From Scilla litardierei (lineage: Eukaryota; Streptophyta; Magnoliopsida; Asparagales; Asparagaceae), in NCBI GenBank assembly GCA_030789695.1, contig CM061141.1, positions 196,117,689-196,181,688 of the forward strand: a DNA stretch of 64,000 nucleotides, written 5' to 3'. Below, piece after piece: positions 55,501 to 64,000 of the stretch. The notes beneath the pieces are model-generated. The model did not search any database. It was given only the letters and a program-made list of their open reading frames with translations, and was not told where the DNA came from. The position numbers were made by a program, and so were the translations under genes. The first letter of the stretch is position 1. Every line of letters begins with the position of its first letter.

Positions 55501-55622
55501 GGAGTAGTGTATCCTTATTGTTTTGTTCATAGGTAGTTATCTAAACGTGGAGTATTACGATTGTATTTGTTGGTGTGAACTATTTAATTGTTGTGAGTAT
55601 GTGCACCATGGTATGTAATAAG
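52516..55622. other. Unassigned AT-rich region
   Basis: No ORF above about 70 codons, no terminus or primer site recognised. 52516-53900 is ordinary AT-rich DNA. 54170-55620 is dominated on the plus strand by TATGTRTATA, GTGTGTAT and GGTATA words and poor in C, giving a strong strand asymmetry. It could be a long LTR of an unrecognised family or old non-coding DNA. Confidence 0.5.
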
Positions 55623-56993
55623 TGTTTAATATTGGGATTTCATAATCCCATGTTCACTTTCCTATTCTATTCACTATGATTTTGATGTGACAATTATTAT
55701 TATTGCTACTCACTCTATCTATACAGATGTGCAGTTTCCCAATATATCCACACTTGGACAATAATCACTTGATAAGGAATCCCTGCATAAAGGCATCTCA
55801 AATACTCACATGAAGCTCAACATACATATCTAAGGAAATCTACGGACTGATGTATTTTTATACTTTATAGATTTCAGAGCCTTGAATATGAAATCCATCT
55901 AAGTCCTAGGTTCCTAATAACATATCCTAAACAACCCTTTTCAGATAAGTCAAAATTCACGTTTTTCTGTCCTAGTCGACTAAGTCAACCATTAGTCGAC
56001 TAAAAACTTTTTGTTCGAATTTTGACCTGAAAATTTCTGAGTAGTCTTCAGTCAACTTTAGAAACCTACCGTTAAAATTTCAGTCAAAAATTCTACCTTT
56101 TGACTTTTAGTCGACTAACACTCCTTTAGTCGACTAATGCAGTTTTTATGACCGTTTTACCTGAAACTTTCCAGACCGTTTCTGAATGGTAGGAAACTCC
56201 TTTTCTCCCCATTTTCCTTCAGAATAACTGCCCAAAATGCTATAAATAGGAGTGCATACCCTTCATTCTTTTCACACAACTTTCTTCTTTCTCTTTTCTC
56301 TGAATTGTTAATTCTAAGCAATCTTGCCTTAGTTGTTCTCATTCTCATTTGTAAGAAGAAATCCATAGGTTTCTCTCTTCTTATGAGAACAGAAGAACTT
56401 CAAGATTCTTAATCATAGATCTTTTGAGAATTGAAGTTTTCTTCCTTAAAGCAATTTTGTCTTTTTCAACATCATTTTGGAAAGTTGTTTGTGTTCATAA
56501 TTGTAAGAAGAAATCAATTGATCTCTCTCTTCTTTTATGAACCAGAGAACTTCAAGTATTGTTCTTCATTACATATCATATACATCTTGAAGTCTCTCTC
56601 TTAACACCATCCTTGAATTTCATTCTAAATTCATAACAAGGCTATAGGTGTTTTTTTTCTATTTCATTATTTAGCAGGTTTGAATCTTTGTTTACAGATT
56701 GTACAAAGTTTGGGACACGGTGAGTGTCGCCATTTTTGTAAGTTGGTGCTTGCGGGGCAAGTGATTATAGTGGATTGAAAATCTCTACGGGGAGTAGCGG
56801 ACTGGAGTAGGATCAAGAGGATCCGAACCAGGATAAATCTCTGTGTTTGCGTTTGATTTACATTTTCTACATACTTTACTTTCTGCACATCTTAAGCAAT
56901 TAGAAGTAACTTTTTAATTGCAACAGTTAATTTTTTATATATACACTATTCACCCCCCCTCTAGTGTATTGATCTTTACAGGCTAAAATTACA
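55623..56993 (+). repeat. V 5' LTR
   Basis: Ends CTAAAATTACA directly before TTTGGTATCAG. TTAGTCGACTAA palindromes at 55973, 55992, 56107 and 56126. TATAAATAGG at 56241. CACCCCCCCTCTAG at 56951 as in S1. Start estimated. Confidence 0.65.
55973..56137 (+). promoter_or_regulatory. Two pairs of TTAGTCGACTAA palindromes upstream of the V TATA box
   Basis: Four near-identical 12-mers as two close pairs (7-8 bases apart within a pair), about 105-270 bp upstream of TATAAATAGG. The half-site TAGTCG also starts the TAGTCGGTC site of S1, S2 and G1. Function as protein-binding sites is inferred. Confidence 0.6.
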
Positions 56994-56995
56994 TT

Positions 56996-57006
56996 TGGTA
57001 TCAGAG
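56996..57006 (+). other. Primer-binding site, V
   Basis: TGGTATCAGAG after the LTR end ATTACA and two T residues. Initiator-Met tRNA type. Confidence 0.85.
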
Positions 57007-57016
57007 AAAGGCTAAG

Positions 57017-58641
57017 ATGGCAGCAAGGTCCTCAGCATCAAACATGAACACCGTTCCACACAACTACAATCAGCATCCTGAAGGGCACTCTCAAGTACGT
57101 CCTCCTCTATTTGATGGTTCTAATTACTCATATTGGAAAATACGAATGGAGATTCATCTCCAAGTATGCATTATGAGATATGGGACATCGTAGAGACAGG
57201 ATACACTAAGCCAACAACTCCTGTTGCTGATTGGTCCGCCAACGACAAATCTGCAAAGACAAACAACTCAAAGGCCATGAATGCTTTATTCTGTGCCATG
57301 GATAAACATGAGTTTAATCGAGTATCTCAGGCCAAAAGTGCAAAGGAGATTTGGCACATACTCGAGGTAACTCATGAAGGAACCAATAAAGTCAAGAAAA
57401 CTAAGATTGCCTATTTGGTTCATAAGTATGAGTTGTTCAAGATGCAAGACAAAGAGATGATTGGAGAAATGAACACCAGGTTCACTAATATTATTAATTC
57501 TCTTAATGCTCTTGGAAAAGTTTATTCTTCTCTTGATCAAGTACGCAAGATTCTTAAGGTACTCTCCCCAGAATGGCGTTCAAAGATCACTGCTATTGAG
57601 GAAGCCAATGATCTTTCCAAATTATCCATGGAAGATCTAATTCGTAACTTAATGGCACATGAAGTCACATTACAAGATGGAAAAGAGGAATCAGATCAAA
57701 AGAATAATGTACTCGCCTTCAACACAACATCAGATAATGAAGATTCGATGATGACATGGCATTCTTTGCCAAGAACTTCAGATAGTTCTTTCAAAAAGGT
57801 AAGTATAATAATAAATCTAAAAATACTGATTCTTCTCTTTGTTTCAATTGTAATATGCCAGGACATATGAAGAAAGATTATCCACTTCTCAAAGAAAATT
57901 CAAAACTTCCAACAACAACGATCAATCCAGAAGAGAAAGGAAGTTTGACAAGATGAAGAAAGCATTTGCAGCAACTTGGGATGAATCTTCAGATGATGAA
58001 GATAACCATGTTGAAAGTGATAATATGTGCTTTATGGCACAAGATAATGAAGATGAGGTAGGTGCTTTTAATAATGAAGAATTATTAGATGCATTTAAAG
58101 ATCTCTATTCTCGTTTCAAAAAATTTAAATAGTCAACATAAATCTTTGAAACAGAATAATGATGATCACCTTGTTAAATATCAAGAATTGTCATCTTCTA
58201 CACCAAATTATACATATTGAGAATACATCTTCTCAAGTTTCAGATCTTAGTAAAGAGAATGATCTTCTCAAAACTAAGAACCTAGAATTGCACACACAAA
58301 TATCCGAAATGGATAAAAGTATTTTATCACTAAAAATGAAATACGACGAGATGTCATCCAATGTTAATAAATTTAACAAAGGAAAGACTAATCTCGATGA
58401 TTTGCTAAAAATTCAATATCCAGCAAATCATAGACAAGGATTGGGATATTCTAAAAAGAATGCACCCAACTCTTTTAACACTTCTTCCTTTTGTGGAAAA
58501 ACAACTTTTGTTAAACCACAAAAGAAGAATCACGCATTCATCTACACGAAGAAAGTAAATATTCCTACTTCTTCTTCACAAAGAAATGTTACTAACATTT
58601 CAAAACCATCTCCTAGGAAACCTACTACAATTAGTATATAG
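57017..58641 (+). pseudogene. gag: SIRE-type copia Gag, V, frameshifted
   Basis: ATG at 57017, then RPPLFDGSNYSYWKIRMEIH. A frameshift near 57165 moves to the frame holding YEIWDIVETGYTKP, NSKAMNALFCAM and ALGKVYSSLDQVRKIL. A second shift near 57750 leads to CFNCNMPGHMKKDYPLL (57840), where the last Cys of the CCHC knuckle has become Tyr. An acidic segment (ESSDDED), then a coiled coil (58216-58400) and PRKPTTISI complete the gag region, with stops near 57783, 57955 and 58131. Non-functional, but all Gag parts are recognisable in order. Confidence 0.85.
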
Positions 58642-59826
58642 GTTCCTAAGGATTTATGTTTAGAAGATAGAAATGATTATATTTCTCATTATATACATTC
58701 TATAGTTCATTCTAGTGATTACATTAGAAAGCCAAATTCCACTTGGGTTTGGCTTCCAAAAATCTAATCCCAAGGACCCTCAAAAAGGGGGTACCAATGC
58801 TTAATGTTTTATCTTTCAGGTACCAAAGAAAGAAAAATGGATTTTGGATAGTGTATGTTCAAAACACATGACAGAAAATGTCAAACTGCTTTCAACTTTA
58901 TTTATAAAGATGGAGGCACAGTTACCTTTGGTGACAACAATAAAGGCAAATTCATAGGCACTGGAACAGTTGGTAATACAAATCTGCCTATCATCGAGAA
59001 TGTTCTCCTGGTTGACTGTTTGAAACACAACTTACTTTCCATTAGTCAAATATGTGATAAAAATTATAAAATAGTATTTGAAAAAAATGATTGCATCATT
59101 TACAGTTTCGATATTTCATCTATTTTATTTCGTGGTAAGCGTAAGAATAACATTTATATCTTATGCATGTCTATTACCACTCATAATCATTGTTTAATGA
59201 TTACATCAGATGAAACACTGTTATGGCATAAACGTTTTGGACATACTAATTTCAAAAACCTTGCACATATTTCAAAACAAAAGTTGGTAAATGGAATGTC
59301 AAATATTTCTTTCAAACACAAACATTTTTGTGATGCTTGTCAGCAAGGAAAAATACACAAATCTTCTTTTAAATCAAAGAACATTATCTCAACAAAGAGA
59401 CCATTAGAACTCTTACACTTGGATTTGTTTGGTCCTTCAAGAGTAGCCTCTTTGAATAGAAGTAGATATGCATTTGTCATTGTTGATGATTATTCTAGAT
59501 ATACTTGGGTTATATTCTTACAAAATAAGAATGATGCATTTGAAGAATTTTCAATATTCTGTAGAAAGATACAAAAGATCAAATCCTCTAATATTATCAC
59601 CATTCGTAGTGATCATGGGGGAGAATTTGAAAATGAATCTTTAACCAAGTTTTGTAATGAAAATGGCATCACACACAATTTTTCTTTTCCTCGTGCTCCT
59701 CCTCAGAATGAAGTAGTAGAAAGAAAAAATAGAACCTTACAAGAATGTGCTAGAACAATGCTTTGTGATAGTAATCTACCAAAATATTTTTGGGCAGAGC
59801 TGTCGCAACTGCTTGCTACATTATGA
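58642..59826 (+). pseudogene. pol: Copia protease and integrase, V
   Basis: STWVWLPKI ends the gag-like part. The protease begins KWILDSVCSKHMT at 58838, with Val instead of the catalytic-loop Gly (DSG to DSV). A frameshift near 58905 follows. The integrase N-terminal zinc site is LLWHKRFGHTNF with CDACQQGK, and the catalytic core has LDLFGP, RSDHGGEFEN and VVERKNR, carrying the D, D and E residues. A frameshift near 59800 joins it to the RT frame. The integrase residues look intact, yet the protein could not be made in one piece. Confidence 0.88.
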
Positions 59827-61855
59827 ATAAAGTTCTTATAAGGCCATTGCTTAATAAAACTTGTTTTGAATTATTCTTTAATCGCATTCCTCGTGTATCA
59901 TACTTTAAAGTGTTTGGATGTAAATGTTTTATTCTTAATACTAAAGATGCACTAGACAAATTTGATTCAAAATCTGATGAAGGTATTTTTGTTGGATACT
60001 CAACACGTAGCAAAACCTACATAGTATATAACAAAAGAACTTCAACAGTTGAAAAATCACTACATGTCACATTTGATGAGAACCCCTCGTCTAATTCTCC
60101 AATAATCATTGATGATGAAGAGAATATATTACCTTTATCTAATTCTTTAGATAATATTAATCTTAATGAAATTGATGGTACTAAACCCTTTGTTGAGTCT
60201 GTTTCAGATAATGCAGATCTTCCTAAGGCATTTGCACAAGTTCTAAACCATCCATCAGAATTAATCATTGGAGATATTACAGATGGAGTAAGAACTCGTC
60301 GTCAAATAGAACAAATGGCGCATTGTGCTTTTCTCTCAACCATTGGACCAAAGAACATCAAGGAAGCAAGCAAAGACAGCTCTTGGATCATTGCTATGCA
60401 GGAAGAACTCAATCAATTTCAAAGAAATGATGTTTGGGAATTAGTTCCCAGACCATCAGATCTTTCAATTATTGGTACCAAGTGTGTATTCAAAAATAAA
60501 TTGGATGAATCTGGTCAGGTAATTAGAAACAAGGCACGATTGGTTGCACAAGGTTATAATCAAGAAGAAGGAATTGATTATGAAGAAACATATGCACCAG
60601 TTGCACATCTTGAATTTATTAGAATGCTTTTATCATTTGCATGTTTTAAAGATTTTAAGTTATTTCAAATGGATGTCAAACGTGCTTTTCTAAATGGTTT
60701 TCTTAAAGAAGAGGTTTATGTTGAACAACCACCGGGTTTTTGTCATGAAACTCTAACAAATCATGTTTTTAAACTAAAGAAAGCTTTATATGGTCTTAAA
60801 CAAGCACCTCGTGCTTGGTATGAAAGATTGAAAAGTTTTCTTTTAAATTCTAGTTATAAAATTGGTAAAATTGATTCAACTTTGTTTATTAAAAATATAA
60901 AATCTGACATCATTATTATTCAAATATACGTTGACGATATTATATTTGGTTCTACTAATGAAACTCTTTGTTTAGATTTTTCTAAGATTATGCAGAAGGA
61001 ATTTGAAATGAGTCATATAGGTGAACTCAACTACTTCCTTGGATTTCAAATCAAACAAATGAAGGAAGGTATCTTCATCCACCAATCAAAGTACGCCAAA
61101 GAACTCATCAAGCGTTTTGGTTTAGAGACTTCTGCTGATAAACATACTCCAATGAGTACATCTACATCACTAGACAAAGATTTAAATGGTAAGAGTGTTG
61201 ATCAACACCTTTATAGAGGTATGATTGGCTCTCTACTTTATCTTACTGCTAGTAGACCAGATATTATTTTTTCAGTTTGTTTATGCGCACGTTTTCAAGC
61301 GGATCCTAAGATGTCACATCTTACTGCCGTAAAAAGGATAATTAGATATGTTAAACATACTTCTGATTTTGGATTATTTTATCCTAAAACTAGCACATAT
61401 GATTTATTATCATATAGTGACGCAGATTTTGCTGGTTGCAAATCAGACCGAAAAAGTACAAGTGGTACATGTCATTTTCTTGGACATGCTTTGGTCTCAT
61501 GGTTTAGCAAAAAGAAAAATTCTGTTTCATTATCTACCACAGAGGCAGAATATATTGCCGCTGGGTTAGCATGTTCACAAATTTTATGGATGAAACAAAC
61601 TATCTCAGATTATGGCATTAAGTGTTCCACATGTCCTATAATGTGTGATAATACTAGTGCAGTTAATTTGTCTAAAAATCCAGTTCATCATTCACGCACT
61701 AAACATATTGATGTCCGTCATCACTTTTTAGATGATCATGTTCAAAAAGGGGATATAGTTTTAAAGTTCATTTCCACTGAACATCAGATTACCGACATCT
61801 TAACTAAGCCTTTGAAAGAGGAACCTTTAATCAAAAGATCTGGGCATCATCAGTG
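59790..61855 (+). pseudogene. pol: Copia reverse transcriptase and RNase H, V (long open frame)
   Basis: An uninterrupted frame of about 688 codons. The end of integrase ([21 protein letters not shown]), a linker, then [70 protein letters not shown] and the catalytic [10 protein letters not shown] (about 60925). RNase [29 protein letters not shown] and [15 protein letters not shown], ending [12 protein letters not shown]. All expected catalytic motifs are present. This is the best-preserved coding stretch in the window, but it has no start of its own and depends on broken upstream frames. Confidence 0.93.
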
Positions 61856-62645
61856 AATCTGAATTTGTCATATAATGTTTTCCAATTTTTGTGAATTTTT
61901 GGAATTTTCTTATGATTTTATGATAATTATTTTTTAGTCGACTAATGTCTTATTTAATCGACTAATATATCCGAATGTATTTTACAAACCGTTGTGCTTT
62001 CACTCTTTAAATTTATTTCAATATTTATTGTGCATTCCTATCTATTAGGAATGTTCACTACTTTCGTTTAAATCTCTACCAACCATCTGGCATTATCTTT
62101 TCCTATGAGAATTTGGTTTAGTCAATCCTTTCATTTGGTTTGTCTTTTACTATGAGCCTTTATTTAAAAAATCTTAAAATTCTACCCACTTCCCTTGGTT
62201 CCCGCATCCTGACATGGGGCATTTTGGCTTCTTGCGTCAGCCATCTCATCTGCCTTGGAACCAACATATCCCTCATCATTTCACCTTGGAAAGAGGATTT
62301 CACCTACCCCCATTCATTGCATTGACCATTCTTTTTAAAAGAGCCTTAATTATTGTTCACCCACTACCGTCCTTTACACCCTATTTTTTATCTTTTCAAA
62401 ATTTTTAATCTGTTTTTAACCCAACGAAAATCCGAACGGACGCGCTCTAGATTTTTTTATTTCGTTAACTTAGTCGACTAACCAACCTATTAGCCGACTA
62501 ACTTGGGTTTTTTAAAACCTTTTCCGATCTAACTTACGTCTTTTCGCATTTTCGTTTCTTCTTCCTCCCGCCTCTTCAAATCTTTTTGACAACTTTTCAG
62601 TTCTTTCTAACCGCTTCAGTTTCTGCAACTTCTCTCAAACTGATC
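61856..62645 (+). other. V spacer between pol and the third ORF, with TTAGTCGACTAA motifs
   Basis: AT-rich and non-coding. TTAGTCGACTAA or one-base variants at 61934, 61954, 62470 and 62490, in two pairs as in the LTR. The second pair is about 150 bp upstream of the ATG of the next ORF and is followed by a pyrimidine-rich stretch. Confidence 0.65.
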
Positions 62646-63190
62646 ATGGCACCCGTTCGCTTGGATAACTACCTCAATTTTTGCCTATTTATTTTCGGGT
62701 GTTTATTTTTCCTTCTTTCATCCTCTCATTTCCCCTTCTCCTCAAATGAAATTTTCTCTCCTCTTCGATGGCTCTCCCTTAATTCCGAGATCTTGCGGCC
62801 GAAAATCGTTTCAAGGCCTCTGCAAGTGCCAAATTTCATCCCGAACGCTTCATTGACTACTCCGCCCGTGCTTCCTTCAACATCCTCACCATCCTATCTG
62901 CCGCCGGCCTTGAGAAAATTTGGGCTCTTGGCAACAAGGAACCTTACTACCCGCTCCTTGTCCGAGAGTTCTACGCCAACCTAGAACCATGCATCGTCGG
63001 CCGTGATACTAATCTCCTTACCCGCGTCAAAGGTTCCCCTATTTGTCTAACCATCCGTTCGATTTGTGATCTCCTTGGCCTTCCTTCTTACTTCACGGGC
63101 TCCCTTAATTTCACCATGACCGATCCTCGCATACTCGCAAAAATCGCCACCCCTTGGGTTCACAAACTTTCGGCCGTCCACTTCCATCCC
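62646..63190 (+). pseudogene. Third ORF of V: plant transposon protein domain, interrupted
   Basis: ATG 62646 starts MAPVRLDNYLNF and a hydrophobic run (CLFIFGCLFFLLSS). After a frame change near 62770 the sequence reads NRFKASASAKFHPERFIDYS, PLLVREFYANLEPCIVGRD and RSICDLLGLPSYFTG. This resembles the putative plant transposon protein domain found downstream of pol in SIRE-type elements, where env-like genes also occur. Its role is unknown. It is cut by G5 at 63191. The N-terminal hydrophobic run may be chance in the shifted frame. Confidence 0.65.
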
Positions 63191-64000
63191 TGTCACGCCC
63201 CGCTTCCCAAAAAGGTCGGAGGCGAAGCCTGACTAAGGCCCGCTTAGGCCAGGGCAATGAGCCCGGACCCAATAAGCGTCTGTGATATTCCAAACAAAGG
63301 CAACAGGTCCCTGCAAGTTAGTACGGAAACAACAAAGTATTGAAAAGAGATAATCAATTCATTTTATTCCAAATAAAAACATCCAAAAGTACTGAGAGTC
63401 TAAAACGCCCGAAGGCTACAACTGCAGAAAAGAAAACTACTGGTGCAAGCACCCAACTTAGACAAGAAGCAACAGTTGCTACCCACCCAATCTAAACTGG
63501 AATAGAAATCTGGATCAGCAACAAGAGTCCTCTAACTCTGGTCCTCCTCCGGGTCGTACTCCGGATCCACGTCCTCTGGCTCTGCGTCAGCTGGCAAGTC
63601 CGCCTCGTCAACGTACTCTGGCTCAACACCTGACGTACAGCACCCAAAGAAGGAACTGTACGTCAGGTCAGGTCTACAAAAAGGGTTAGACCAAACTGCA
63701 AGTGTATCAACTTTTTAGACAACGTTTTACTGGTTGATTAGCATGCTGGGGTTACAACAAGTACAAGAGAAGTAACGTAGCAGGAAAGTAAAGCGCAACA
63801 AGTAGTAGTTGTAGCGTGTGCTACCAACTACGGGACTAGCCTACAGGTGTCAGGACAAGGCGTGACGTGACGGAAGCAAGGCAGGACACGACAAGTGAGA
63901 CACGAAAAGGGTTCACGCCTTACGTTTCGAGGGGGATCAGACCCTCTTGCCGTGCGCACGCTCAACCCAACCCCAAACCCCAAGACAAGACAAGACAAGA
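63191..64000 (-). mobile_element. G5: minus-strand gypsy LTR, continues beyond the window
   Basis: Starts TGTCACGCCCCGCTTCCC, the inverse LTR end of this gypsy family, immediately after CATCCC of the V third ORF. Shares AATAAGCGTCTGTGA and CAGGTCCCTG words with G4 and G1. The plus-strand text shows the U5/R side. No coding sequence in the 810 bp visible. It ends in an ACAAG-rich stretch at the window edge. Confidence 0.82.

Larger units (their letters stand above)
55623..63190 (+). mobile_element. V: nearly complete but degenerate SIRE-like copia element
   Basis: A 5' LTR (about 55623-56993), Met-tRNA primer site, gag, protease, integrase, RT and RNase H in the copia order, then a 0.8-kb spacer and an extra ORF. 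The order gag-PR-IN-RT-RH plus a third ORF is that of the SIRE/Maximus lineage. It is cut at 63191 by G5, so the 3' LTR is outside. Frameshifts and stops occur in every domain. The LTR start is judged from TGTTTAATATTGG, similar to the S2 head, and is uncertain. Confidence 0.85.

Noticed and set aside
52508..55728. A solo LTR starting TGTCACAACTTAG and ending CTATACA
   Set aside because: Flanking five bases (GCATC and GATGT) do not match and no internal LTR landmarks were found.

Overview
This window is plant nuclear DNA, and almost all of it is mobile-element sequence. The evidence is plant-type LTR retrotransposons of both superfamilies (Ty1/copia and Ty3/gypsy) with initiator-Met tRNA primer sites, a CACTA DNA transposon with degenerate fragments of ordinary plant genes inside it, a Tourist-like element, and a pararetrovirus-like fragment. 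The captured exons are partly very GC-rich, which would fit a monocot, but I would not go beyond 'angiosperm, possibly monocot'. I see no intact host gene, no tRNA or rRNA gene and no CRISPR array.

Layout. 1-17238: the 3' part of a copia element (K1), split by a CACTA transposon (848-15439, 3-bp target duplication AAT). The CACTA is in turn split by a complete copy of the same copia family (K2, 1409-8867, 1220-bp LTRs, 5-bp duplication GTCTG). Inside the CACTA are decayed exons of NAP1, tyrosine aminotransferase, a NOL9-like kinase and a short-chain dehydrogenase, a Tourist-like element, and the end of a second CACTA-like element. 17532-24245: a SIRE-like copia element (S1) with gag but no pol. 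24246-27086: the 3' end and LTR of a gypsy element (T). 27087-28805: a reverse-oriented K fragment (K5). 28806-31770: the LTR and broken gag of another SIRE-like element (U). 31771-33613: a Tat/Athila-like gypsy LTR. 33614-38707: a minus-strand gypsy element (G1) with gag, protease, truncated RT and one 2.5-kb LTR. 38708-45016: two further K copies (K3, K4). 45017-47113: a broken pararetrovirus-like coat/zinc-knuckle/protease region (P). 47114-52515: gypsy fragments G4 (minus) and G2 (plus), with a solo SIRE-like LTR (S2, 49474-51226, duplication GATGC) inside the G2 LTR. 52516-55622: AT-rich DNA I cannot assign. 55623-63190: a nearly complete but frameshifted SIRE-like copia element (V) with gag, protease, integrase, RT, RNase H and an extra downstream ORF. 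63191-64000: the edge of another minus-strand gypsy LTR (G5).

How the parts relate. No genes work together in a host pathway here. The information lies in the nesting order and in non-coding structure shared between elements. Three observations stand out. First, a repeated four-site inverted-repeat cassette built on TAGTCGGTC/GACCGACTA lies just upstream of the TATA box in LTRs of both a copia family (S1, S2) and an unrelated gypsy element (G1). Second, G1 has a candidate 113-nt GT-AG intron at its gag-protease junction. Third, the Tat-like LTR carries seven short hairpins with a constant CAAAA loop and covarying stems. Coordinates of element edges without target duplications are estimates read by eye.
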